Shown one piece after another: positions 11,601 to 20,413 of a stretch of 45,000 nucleotides of DNA. Both the position numbers and the translations under genes were made by a program. Origin of the DNA: Neocallimastix lanati (nom. inval.) (lineage: Eukaryota; Neocallimastigomycota; Neocallimastigomycetes; Neocallimastigales; Neocallimastigaceae); NCBI GenBank assembly GCA_016946835.1, contig JACVTC010000158.1, positions 250,001-295,000 of the forward strand, written 5' to 3'. The stretch's first letter is position 1; every line of letters starts with the position of its first letter. The notes below the pieces were generated by a model, which was given only the letters and a program-made list of their open reading frames with translations, made no database searches and was not told the DNA's origin.

Positions 11601-13052
11601 AAGGTAAATGAATGGGCTAAATTTAATATGATGAATTTTGGAATTAATAAGTGTGCAACGATGGTGATTCGACCAGACACACCTCTTTTTCAAAATAAAA
11701 GAGATCCTACTTTTTATCTTGCTGGTCAACCAATTCCAATAACTAAATGTTATACCTATTTAGGTATACCATTTGATAAAAGCTTATCGTTGAAACCTAT
11801 TATTAAATTACTTAACTCTAAAGTAACTAAAGCTCTCTTTTCTGTTAGTAAATTTCTTTCAAATTCCAAAATTCCTATTCCATTTAAGAAGATTATAATT
11901 AACTCTTATGTACTTAGTAAAGTCTCTTACTTTGCACCTTTACTTGGTTCGAATAAAACGAGAACAAATAATACTCAGAAATTAATTAATAAAGGATTAA
12001 GATGGATTGCAGGTATACAAATAGCCAAATCATTTATTAATGTATATTCTATTTCAAAAGATTTACATATTCCTCCATTGTCAGCTAAGTGTGCTTTGTC
12101 TCAGGTCAAATGTTTTGATAAATGGAAAAATTCAAATTGTATTATTTCCTATTTAGTTAATAATATTCCAAAATCTAGAAAATATACATGGACAAAAGAA
12201 AGTAGAACTCTTAAACGTAAACTAGAGAAAAGAGGTAATAACGATAATAAAATCAAGGATTTTTATTGGAAAAGAGATATGAAAATCAATTCTATTAAAG
12301 CTGAGTTTTATGACAAAAACAAATTCGAAGAAACATCAAAATTTATAAAACTTTGTTATGACTATCCTGATCTTTCATATGGTTTCTATTGGCTATTGAG
12401 AGCACGAAGCGGATATAGATTAGATGCTAGAATTGCTAAAGCTGCAAAAATAGTGGACCGAATGTGTCCTAATTTTTGTCCCTGTTGTAAAAGTAATAAA
12501 CAATGGATAAGTCATTGGTTAATTGATTGTCCCTTTTTCAATCATACTCGTAGTAAAGTTAATGATAAAATTTTATTTTTATATAATGCTTTTTACCGTG
12601 GCAACCTTACAAATGATATTGTTAATAGTAATAATGATAATAGTAATAGTAATAATAGTAATAGTTATAATAGTAATAATAATATTAGTAATAGTATTTT
12701 TAGTAATGTTAGTAATAGTATTGAAAATAATGTGTATATTGATTCTAGTGTGTGTGAAAAAGTGTTTAATTTCCTTCTTGGAGGTCGAAGTATTAATAAC
12801 AGTACAAGGGAATGGAAGGATCTATTTAAGTGCCAGATGAAATCAGGTGCTTATTCTGATACTCCGTTCTTAGTGGTTACTGCGGCACTTCTCCAATCGA
12901 TTATACCTATTGCTATTGGCCAGCAATGGTCTTTGTTCAATAGGTTCAAATCGAATCGTACTACTACTACCAAGAGCGTCAATGCTGAAGAAACAGTAAG
13001 ACAGGCCAGCAGGGCTAGCGCAACCAATGAAGATCATAATTTTGTATCTTAA
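8649..13052 (+). CDS. LINE-A polyprotein: endonuclease / reverse transcriptase / CCHC finger
   Basis: 1467 residues, uninterrupted. Residues about 25-100 have an RRM-like strand/helix pattern (LLFIRGL near the start) and may be an RNA-binding domain. About 135-205 is almost pure Ser, from TCAAGT hexamer repeats. An APE-type endonuclease spans about 247-465: SWNTNGW near 253, QETG near 281, VGDFN near 391, AIDH near 431, SDHKP near 458. Reverse transcriptase spans about 720-1010: SGPDGIPIEF, IPKKGD, NYRGISL, FLDLKKAYDS, GVRQGCPLSPILFN and FADD at 965-968. A C-x2-C-x8-H-x4-C finger lies at 1277-1294. An Asn/Ser-rich tract (about 1323-1362) follows. The protein nicks target DNA and copies its own RNA there. 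No separate upstream ORF1 is visible, which suggests a one-ORF element. The first ATG after the leader was taken as start. Confidence 0.93.
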   Translation: MEIQFIRNKNFILRGSRCHGIPMENTKLLFIRGLRSWPEIKMRRHLKKTLNELNDKVLSVKRIANFNDAFFKIKIVGNEEELTSITDCIVNSFKRASINVINCSKRNHKYSFSSLKKKHFALSEKVNSSYNINLFTTSNSNADSSQNSNSSSNTDSCSSSSTSSSSSSSTSLSTSSSTGSSSSSSPSSSTISSSSSSSSSSTSSSSISNLCLNSVSSSDSNSNFSSINYNNSNNINNTHINNNTVKEFSLCVSWNTNGWNFDKKDSVEFFISMYKPLFLCFQETGNGSGSSSKYPCRVSLKNYKHFFKKANNEIPGKRGLYIGFHNSCQASLENNTYEYIISLYTYNFWNFTKCSIGNVYVPHSGHSLHARAARIEILSWLNSHSSHPSMLVGDFNLPTEKLSNLLSKFSNWKILPLWGSPISWSRGNRESAIDHAIVNDHMLDLLSYGTFIDFPPISDHKPLLIKGKCFSSVNSDNSFSLPKKTVKWDRLKCINEKESIFDNNYFSVLEEVIPDPNISIDDISKKFISTSFNIAKELNITSISEVRKSFFHMSQKIFNLQKLKMKLYKSIKRRGSYHNLDEFEELIDKYNRMCKIIHHMCNIYRKTEYQHWINTGCEYMKSHNPKKAWKWLKTTAKVDKFKNMSNSPVKDKNGKLATSTKEQLEVWHNHYKKLASSHSDINSALIEWSNKFSNGTIRYTRHNEWDINQDISIEEIREAILATPNYKASGPDGIPIEFYKALIPPDDENSVNNSSSGLNCLQKIYSRIWNGEFPSSWNEASIISIPKKGDDLSDCDNYRGISLINNGIKLISKIVSKRISEYGLKNNFIRPEQFGFRTKEECVSLFISIREICQRRKNDNKETYLAFLDLKKAYDSVPIGNILYKLDALGIRGKCYQFIKNLYLTSKASVKIDDQYSESFNIMKGVRQGCPLSPILFNLFINDIFNDVSELGIPLGESRCCGGLFADDIVLCAPSRTKLKKMLKKVNEWAKFNMMNFGINKCATMVIRPDTPLFQNKRDPTFYLAGQPIPITKCYTYLGIPFDKSLSLKPIIKLLNSKVTKALFSVSKFLSNSKIPIPFKKIIINSYVLSKVSYFAPLLGSNKTRTNNTQKLINKGLRWIAGIQIAKSFINVYSISKDLHIPPLSAKCALSQVKCFDKWKNSNCIISYLVNNIPKSRKYTWTKESRTLKRKLEKRGNNDNKIKDFYWKRDMKINSIKAEFYDKNKFEETSKFIKLCYDYPDLSYGFYWLLRARSGYRLDARIAKAAKIVDRMCPNFCPCCKSNKQWISHWLIDCPFFNHTRSKVNDKILFLYNAFYRGNLTNDIVNSNNDNSNSNNSNSYNSNNNISNSIFSNVSNSIENNVYIDSSVCEKVFNFLLGGRSINNSTREWKDLFKCQMKSGAYSDTPFLVVTAALLQSIIPIAIGQQWSLFNRFKSNRTTTTKSVNAEETVRQASRASATNEDHNFVS
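9070..9330 (+). repeat. TCAAGT-type hexamer repeat coding for a Ser-rich linker in LINE-A
   Basis: Imperfect tandem TCAAGT/TCAAGTAC units encode alternating Ser codons between the N-terminal domain and the endonuclease. On the other strand the same repeat makes spurious Glu/Leu frames. Confidence 0.8.
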
Positions 13053-13282
13053 AATTATGATTAACATTGCGAAGTCAAAGTTAATTATTATACTTCAGTA
13101 TAATAATGCCCTTGTGAAGTCTTACAAATATTAATTAAATGAAACTAGAATATATTATACCATTATTTTATTTTTATTTTGTGTTTTATTTTTTGTTTAT
13201 TTTTTTATCTTTTTTTTTTATTATTTTATTACATGTATTTTATCAAATATTTAATTAATAAAGATGAAACAAGTTTGCTGCC

Positions 13283-13321
<39 letters not shown>

Positions 13322-13324
<3 letters not shown>

Positions 13325-13335
13325 AAAAGGATTGA
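13322..13335 (+). repeat. Right target-site duplication of LINE-A
   Basis: Second copy of ATAAAAAGGATTGA, directly after the LINE-A A-tail. See 7977-7990. Confidence 0.85.
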
Positions 13336-13370
13336 ATGATTGGAATGTTTTGTTTAATAACCAAATTTAA

Positions 13371-13497
13371 TCACTGAAACCTATACAATCCAAATTAACA
13401 GTAATTTAAATGTCAAGTTAAATTTGTACTTTCGATTTCTTATTAATAAATCTGTTCCTCTCCCATTGAAGAAATATGTTTTAATTTCGTTTATTCT
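13371..13497 (+). repeat. Displaced LINE-B fragment, direct repeat of about 15580-15706
   Basis: Nearly identical to the stretch downstream of the reverse transcriptase core of the same element. It is in the same orientation but in a different reading frame from the endonuclease sequence it abuts. It marks a rearrangement at the 5' end of LINE-B. Confidence 0.85.
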
Positions 13498-13500
13498 AGT

Positions 13501-16500
13501 AATATTTATGTTCCTACGGTCACTCATAAGGAAGAAAGAAAGAATGCCTTTTCAGAAATTACTAATTGGATAAAGAAACATACTAATACACCTTCTATTC
13601 TTGTAGGTGACTTTAATATGTCTAAATCCCAATTAGATAGTTTACTTAATAAATCATCTTATCAGTGGTTCACTAAAAACTTATCAGGTCTCGATTTCAC
13701 ATGGGCTCGGGATGGTAGATCGTCTTGTATTGATCATGTTTTATTTAATTGTAAAATGAAGGAATACGTATCTGTTTGTAGTACATTCAATGATATATCT
13801 GACCACTTCCCTCTTATCCTTTTCTGTAAGAAAGATGACTCTGAAGGTTTTCGTGCTCCTACTCCTTCTAGAAGATTCAAGTGGTTCCAACGCATGTGTA
13901 ATGAAAAGCATAATGAAATATTCTCAAGTAACTACTTCTCAATTCTTCTTAATGAATTTGATGATAATAAAGAATTAAGTTCTAATGAAATGGTCAATAA
14001 ATTTATAGAAACAGCTAATAAAGTTGGTGATAAAGTTCATGCTAGAGTTCCTTGTGATCTTAAAGGATCAGCTTTCCACTGCCCTTATTATATCAAGAGA
14101 CTTTCTCATGAAAAGCATGATGCATTTAATGAAATCAAAAATTTTTCTTTAGGTTCTAATCTTGAAAACCTTGATGAATTTTTAAATTTGCTTCGTGAGT
14201 ATAAAAATATATGTGGTAAAGTCAGGTCAATTAAGTTTTCTATTAAATCAAAACAATTTCATCAGTCAATAGAATCTGCATGTAATGATTTTAGTAATAA
14301 AAATGTTAGGAGTGCTTGGTTAAAATTAAAGAAGCTATCTCGCCCTATGTACTCTAATTCTATTTCGTCAAGTGTTTTAAAGGACAAGCAGGGTAACTTT
14401 TTATTTTCACATTCGGATCAATTAAATCGATTTGCTGAACATTACAGTGAACTAGCTTCTGATGTTACTCAACACAGTTTGGATAATGAATACTGGGTAA
14501 GTTTATTTGGAACTAATCCTAATAATAATCTTACTTGGGATATTAATGATTCTATTACTATGGAAGAAATTCAAAACGCTGTGCTTGAAATGAAAAACAA
14601 TAAAGCTCCTGGACCCGATGGTATTCCGATTGAATTTTTTAAAGCCTTCTTTAGTAAATCTGATTTATCCGATAATCAAGATGATTCTTCAGATGATCAC
14701 TACTCTAAGTGTGCTAAATGTTTACTTTCATTATTTAACAAAATCTGGGATGGTGATTTCCCTGAAGAGTGGAATTCAGCTTCTATAATATCAATTCCAA
14801 AAAAAGGAGATCTTTCGGATTGTAATAATTATCGTGGTATTTCTCTTATTAATGTTGGCTTAAAAATTATTTCAAAGATTGTTACTAATAGAATTGCTAA
14901 ATATGCCCTTGAACATAAATTTGTTAGACCTGAACAATTTGGATTTAGAAATAAAGAAGAATGCATAAGTTTGTATATTTCAATTAGAGAGATATGTCAA
15001 AGAAGAAAATTTAAAGGAAATTTTACTTATCTTGCTTTTCTCGATCTTAAAAAAGCCTATGATTCAGTTCCTATCTTTAATATTTTGACCAAATTATATA
15101 ACTTAGGAATTAGAGATAAATGTCATCTGTTTTTAAAGAATCTTTATCTATCCTCTAAAGCTCGTGCTTTTTTTAATGGTAATCTCTCAGAAGAATTTTC
15201 GATTAATCGTGGTGTTAGACAAGGATGCCCTCTATCTCCTATTTTATTCAATTTGTTCATTAATGATATACTGGATAATTGTGATAAGTATGGTGTATAT
15301 TTAGATTCTCAATATTGTTGTGGTGGACTTTTTGCGGATGATATTGTTTTAGTTGCTCCATCTAAACAAGCTCTTAAGAAAATTTTGAATAAAGTTCATG
15401 AATGGGCTATTAAAAATGAAATGACTTTTGGAATTAATAAGTGTGCTACTCTTGTTGTAAAACCAATTAACTTTGTTAAACCGATAAATTATGAAGATCC
15501 ATCTTTCTTTATTGGTAGTAAAAAATTACCTAAAACTGACAACTATACTTATCTTGATATTCCTTTTGATGAATCTTTATCACTGAAACCTATACAATCC
15601 AAATTAAACAGTAATTTAAATGTCAAATTAAATTCGTACTTTCGATTTCTTATTAATAAATCTATTCCTCTCCCATTGAAGAAATATGTTTTAATTTCGT
15701 TTATTCTTAGTCTTGTTTTATATTATGCTGCTCTCTTTGGTTTAAATAAGAGCAGATGCTCTAAAGCTCAAAAAATTATTAATAGAGGACTTTATTGGAG
15801 TTATGGATTTAAATCTCGCAATTCTTCTGTTAGTCTCTATGATATTACTCTTGAATTGAGAATACCTTCTCTTTCATCTGTCTGTGATATATCTTAATTA
15901 CACTGCTTTAGAAAATGGGGAAAACTCATCATGTATTATTTATCATCTCACTAATAATATTCGACTATGTCACATTACTCATAAACTAAAGAATCAAGGA
16001 CTTTGGATAAGAAATTAAATGGTAAAAAAAAAACAAGTGAAATAAAAAAGTTTTATTGGGAAAGAGATGTCTTCAAACCTTCAAAAGCTAAATAAGCAAT
16101 TATTTACAAGGAGAATGATTTTGGATTGATTTCAGAAATCAAAAACTTAACATTTCAATATCCTAAGTATCAGTTAGAATTCTTTTGGATTTCTCGAATT
16201 AGGTGTGGTTTTAAATTTGACATGAGTATTTCCATTAAAAGAAAAATTGTCTCAGAAGATTGCCCTAAATGTTGCCCTTGTTGTGGTGTTAGTGTACCCA
16301 ACTTTTCTCACTGGATCTTTGCCTGTAAAGAATTGAAAAAATACAGAAATAAATCTTTACCTTTTCTAGATGATCTCTTTTTGAAGTTTGCAATGATAAT
16401 TGAACAAAAATCCTTGGATGTTTCTTTAGATTCAGAAAAGGATTATGATAATAATATTTATTATAATATATTGAGTGCTCTTCTTGGTGTGCGTTCAATA

Positions 16501-16842
16501 TATTCAAAAATTAAAGTTAATGATGGGGAACAAAGACAATTAGTTGACAATATTTTTAAACAAAGTTCAACTGTTCCGTATTTTGTGAGGATTGCGGAGT
16601 TTCTAACGAACGTAATACCATTAATTTGTCGATCTTTTAGTTTGATGATGAAATGGTATTCCGTTGAATCTACCGTTACCAAGAGCGTCAACGTCGAAAT
16701 GATAAGGCATGGATTTTCACCTCCAGATACAGATTCGATTGATAACACTAATACTGAAATTATTACTCGCAATAATGGACGTGGTGTTATTATCGAGGAA
16801 TGGGAAAAGTTAGAGGCTATTGCTTCTAACGCACTTTTATAA
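13501..16842 (+). pseudogene. LINE-B polyprotein, partial endonuclease plus reverse transcriptase plus CCHC region, disrupted
   Basis: An open frame runs from the junction near 13501 to the TAA at 15895-15897, with the first ATG at 13618. It holds the distal endonuclease (LVGDFNM, SCIDHVLFN, SDHFPLIL) and a complete-looking reverse transcriptase (APGPDGIPIEFF, IPKKGD, NYRGISL, FLDLKKAYDS, GVRQGCPLSPILFN, FADD at about 15331). The in-frame stop, a frameshift near 15925 and further stops near 16016 and 16093 separate it from a last open piece (about 16126-16842). That piece has the same C-x2-C-x8-H-x4-C finger (CPCC then HWIFAC). The first 390 or so residues expected from LINE-A are missing. 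It is not expected to encode a working protein. Confidence 0.85.
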
Positions 16843-16959
16843 TTTTATAATATATAATATTTTATTTTATGTATTTTATTTGTTATTTTTCATTTAAATC
16901 ATGTAATTTTATTATTATTATGAATTAAATAAAGTTTTCTCTAAGTCTAAAAAAAAAAA

Positions 16960-17615
16960 AAGAACCTATCTCTAATATTTTGACCAAATTATATAACTTA
17001 GGAATTGGAGGTAAATGTCATCTGTTTTTAAAGAATCTTTATCTATCCTCTAAAGCTCGTGCTTTTTTTAATGGTAATCTCTCAGAAGAATTTTCGATTA
17101 ATCGTGGTGTTAGACAAGGATGCCCTCTATCTCCTATTTTATTCAGTTTGTTCATTAATGATGTACTGGATAATTGTGATAAGTATGGTGTATATTTAGA
17201 TTCTCAATATTGTTGTGGTGGACTTTTTGCGGATGATACTGTTTTGGTTGCTCCATCTAAACAAGCTCTTAAGAAAATTTTGAAATAAAGTTCATGAATG
17301 GGCTATTAAAAATGGAATGACTTTTGGAATTAATAAGTGTGCTACTCTTGTTGTAAAACCAATTAACTTTGTTAAACAGATAAACTACGAAGATCCATCT
17401 TTCTTTATTGGTAGTAACAATAATGGACTTGGTGCTATCATTGATGAATGGGAAAAGTTGGAGGCTATTGCTTCTAACGCATTTATATAATTTTATAATA
17501 TATAATATTTTATTTCATGTATTTTATTTCATTTTTTTTTTCATTAAAATCATATAATTTTATTATTATTATAAATTAAATAAAGTTTTCTCTAAGTCTA
17601 AAAAAAAAAAAAAAT
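16960..17615 (+). mobile_element. LINE-B copy 2: 5'-truncated, internally deleted
   Basis: Begins directly after the A-tail of copy 1, inside the reverse transcriptase (matching about 15070 onward), and covers GVRQGCPLSP and FADD. An extra A near 17283 shifts the frame, and the FADD copy reads FADDT instead of FADDI. At about 17416 it jumps from sequence like 15526 to sequence like 16770, losing roughly 1.25 kb, then continues to the same 3' UTR and an A-tail (about 17601-17614). The open stretch 16980-17288 is only a remnant. Confidence 0.87.
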
Positions 17616-17869
17616 TTTGAATATTACTTTTTATTTCACATTACTCTTCTAAATCTAAATATTAAAAGTTCTAATTGGACAAATAATATTTTTTTTTTAA
17701 TTCTGTGTTTCTTTATTGTTTTTTTTTCTTTTTAAATTAAAAATATTCATTTATTTAATAAATAAATAAATAAAAATTAAAGTAAGTTTTTTTATTTTTT
17801 TAAACATTTTTCAACTTTGAAGATTCAAAAAGTGAAATAAAATTTTATTTGAACTTTCAACTTTGAAAG
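17616..17869. other. A/T-rich spacer between LINE-B copy 2 and decayed LINE-C
   Basis: No gene. Contains the motif TTTCAACTTTGAA twice (about 17809-17821 and 17857-17869), about 35 bp apart, just before the LINE-C homology begins. This may be chance or an old duplication. Confidence 0.5.
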
Positions 17870-19215
17870 TAGCACTTCTCAGAATGAATCCTAACCAAGA
17901 AGTTACTTATTCCGATTGTGCAAAATATTTATTTTTTAGTATTACATAAAATTTGAGATGGAGAATATCCTGCTATCTATTTTTTCTATTCCTTAAGAAA
18001 GGGAATCCTTCAGATTATAATAATTAACCGTGGTTATTTTCACTATCTTATCAATGTAGGATTAAAGATTCTGTTAAAAAATTTCTCTAAAACTATGCAT
18101 TTTCTCATAAAATTATTAGACCAGAACAGTTTTGGTTTAGAAATAAAGAAGAATGAATTAGCTTATTTTATCTCTATTCGTGAAGTTTCTCAAAGAAGAA
18201 AATTTAATGATCAATTTATCTTATTTTTTTTGACCTCAAGAAAAAAAAAAAAAAAAAAAAAAAGCTTATGATACAGTTCCAATTTATAATAAAACTAAAA
18301 ATCTTAATAATATTGGTATTCGTGGTTAATGTCTTCAATTTTTTTCCAATCCATCGTGGTGTTCGTCAAGGATATCCCTTATCATCTATTTGATAAATAC
18401 AAGAGATATGATAATAATTACTGCTAAAAAAAAAAAAAGTGTTGTGATGGGTTTATTTGCTGATGATATTTTCTTGCTATTACCTACAAAATCCTCTTTT
18501 AAAAACCTTTTAAATAAAGTTCATGATTGGGGTATCAAAAATAAAGTGACCTTTTGAAATTAGTAAATACAATATACTTGTTATATTTGTCGTTAAAACC
18601 AATTCATTCAATATATTGATGAAATTTTTTATTAATTTGTCTTTAATTGTTCATGAAAAATCATTTGAACATTTCCGATGGTAAAGAGGACGATTTTGAT
18701 GATTAATAATAATTAAAAGGTACTGTGATTCCTTAGTAGGAAAGACAGTATATGAAGTTTTAAAAATTAACTCGGAGGAAAGAAATCGCTTTAAATTAAT
18801 AATATTTTTATATCACCTAAGAGGGTCTTCTTCTTTCCCTTTTACATATTTTGTAGGGATTACGAGAATTCATTACTAAAGTTATGCCTATTTTGATCAA
18901 TGATTTTTTTTTTTTTTTTTTTACATTATGATCAAATTGTATACCATTAGACCAACCTACAGTTGTCAAGAATCGTTGACATCAAAGCGATAAGACAAAG
19001 AAGAAATTCTAATAAAGATTCGAAATGATAGCTATTATTCTCATAGAGCTATCATCGATGAATGGGAAAGAGTTAGAAGTCATTTCGTTCTTGAAACTCA
19101 TTGCGAAGTTTTTTTTTTTTAATATTAATGTAAAAAATTTCATGTATTTTATTTTCATGTATTTTTAAAAATTATTCAATAGGGATAAGAAAGTAATAAA
19201 TAAAATTTAGAAAAA
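17870..19215 (+). pseudogene. Decayed LINE-C copy (reverse transcriptase to 3' end)
   Basis: Short pieces in all three frames match the minus-strand LINE-C and LINE-B. They include a relic of the IPKKGD/NYRGISL region (about 17990-18060), RPEQFWFRNKEE (about 18117-18155), DLKKAYDT split by an A-run (about 18230-18275), HRGVRQG (about 18351), GLFADDI (about 18450) and the C-terminal end. The 3' UTR shares the TTTCATGTATTT motif of the minus copy. Many stops and frameshifts, no TSD recognised. Several simple A or T runs in the ancestral sequence have grown to 14-24 bases. Confidence 0.8.
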
Positions 19216-19330
19216 AGGATAATTAGGAGTCACTTTTTTTTTATTTTAATTATATTATAATGTCTTATATAAAAATCAAAAAGTTTAAGTATATTAACTT
19301 TTTTTTTACTCTTCAAAACCCACACATATA

Positions 19331-19505
19331 TATATTTATCAGAAATGATATTTAAAGAGATATAAAAAAAAAAAAAAAAAAAGAATATATCAGAAATAAT
19401 ATTTAAGAGTTATAAAAGCAAAAAACAAAAAACAAAAAACAAAAAAAAACAAAAAAAAACAAAAAAAAAGAATATATCATAAATGATATTTAAAGAGTTG
19501 CAAAA
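19331..19505 (+). repeat. Three diverged ~36-bp tandem units, each followed by an A-rich tract
   Basis: Units at about 19331-19367, 19383-19417 and 19470-19505 share the core ATCAGAAATGATATTTAA (third copy ATCATAAATGATATTTAA). Each is followed by poly(A) or CAAAAAA repeats. The arrangement looks like repeated short A-tailed pieces. Origin unknown. Confidence 0.65.
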
Positions 19506-19515
19506 ACAAAACCAA

Positions 19516-19880
<365 letters not shown>

Positions 19881-20120
19881 CTTTTATACTGAAACCAAGC
19901 TATATCTGATTAGCATTGGGATGTAGGTTTCCTTGCCCAGCATGGTTGAATGGTTTAAGCATGAGTATTTCACCAATTTATGACTTATATATACGAAATA
20001 GGCAGCTGAAGCACGTTTTAACATGCAAAAGTGTCTTTAATTTTATATGAAATATAAAATTAAGAACACTTTATTCTTCATAAGTGAGAAATTTTTTTTG
20101 AAAAAATAAAAAAAAAAAAA
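19881..20120 (+). other. Non-repetitive island with a tRNA D-arm-like motif and a long hairpin
   Basis: More balanced in base composition than its surroundings. CATGGTTGAATGGTTTAAGC at 19941-19960 resembles the D arm / A box of a tRNA-Ser or tRNA-Leu gene, but no B box follows. Downstream is a strong hairpin: 20029-20048 pairs with 20052-20071, with a 3-base loop and one 2-base internal mismatch. It could be a SINE remnant. Confidence 0.4.
20029..20071. repeat. Long inverted repeat (18 paired bases)
   Basis: AAGTGT plus TTAATTTTATAT pairs with ATATAAAATTAA plus ACACTT around the loop GAA. A 2-base mismatch separates the two helices. Confidence 0.85.
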
Positions 20121-20129
20121 AAAACAGTT

Positions 20130-20335
20130 TAGAAGCCTTAGATTTTAATTATTGAAATAAATCCAAAATCATTTTCCTTGTAAATAATTGCTTTTTTAGC
20201 TTCTGAGGGTTTGAAGACATCGCTTTCCCAATAAAACTTTTTTATTTCACTTGATTTTTTACCAATTAATTTCTTATCTGTCCTTAATTCTTTAGTTCGT
20301 GAGTAATGTGACATAGTAGGAATATTTGTGAAATT
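20130..20335 (-). mobile_element. Short LINE-B fragment
   Basis: On the minus strand this matches the plus-strand region about 15955-16130 of LINE-B copy 1, between the reverse transcriptase and the CCHC finger. It has neither end of the element. It lies just outside the target duplication of the minus-strand LINE-C, so LINE-C inserted next to or into it. Confidence 0.8.
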
Positions 20336-20354
20336 TAATTAAATAGATAAAAAG

Positions 20355-20363
20355 TAGATAAAT

Positions 20364-20367
<4 letters not shown>
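20355..20367. repeat. Target-site duplication of minus-strand LINE-C (A-tail side)
   Basis: TAGATAAATAGAT, repeated exactly at 22209-22221, directly abuts the T-run that is the element's A-tail on the minus strand. Confidence 0.8.

Positions 20368-20413
<46 letters not shown>

Larger units (their letters stand above)
7991..13322 (+). mobile_element. Full-length non-LTR retrotransposon (LINE-A)
   Basis: Begins at 7991 immediately after the target duplication. It has a 658-bp 5' leader, one long ORF (8649-13052), a 3' UTR with an AATAAA signal near 13257 and a poly(A) tail (about 13287-13322), then the second copy of the duplication. Its base composition is richer in G+C than the flanks. Endonuclease, reverse transcriptase and a C-terminal CCHC finger in this order, with FADD at the catalytic site and an A-tail, indicate an APE-type, L1/Tx1-like LINE. 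I did not find an RNase H domain. Clade assignment is inference. Intact ORF and duplication imply a young, possibly still active copy. Confidence 0.93.
13366..16959 (+). mobile_element. LINE-B copy 1: rearranged, 5'-truncated, broken
   Basis: Starts with a roughly 130-bp piece of the element's own distal region (13371-13497, repeated at about 15580-15706). That piece is joined at about 13497 to the middle of the endonuclease. The element then runs through reverse transcriptase and the C-terminal finger to a 3' UTR ending in ATTAAATAAAG, a short unique end and a 13-base A-tail (about 16947-16959). No target duplication could be defined, because the right flank is another LINE-B piece. It is related to LINE-A but clearly a different subfamily by protein and 3' UTR. 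Confidence 0.85.
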
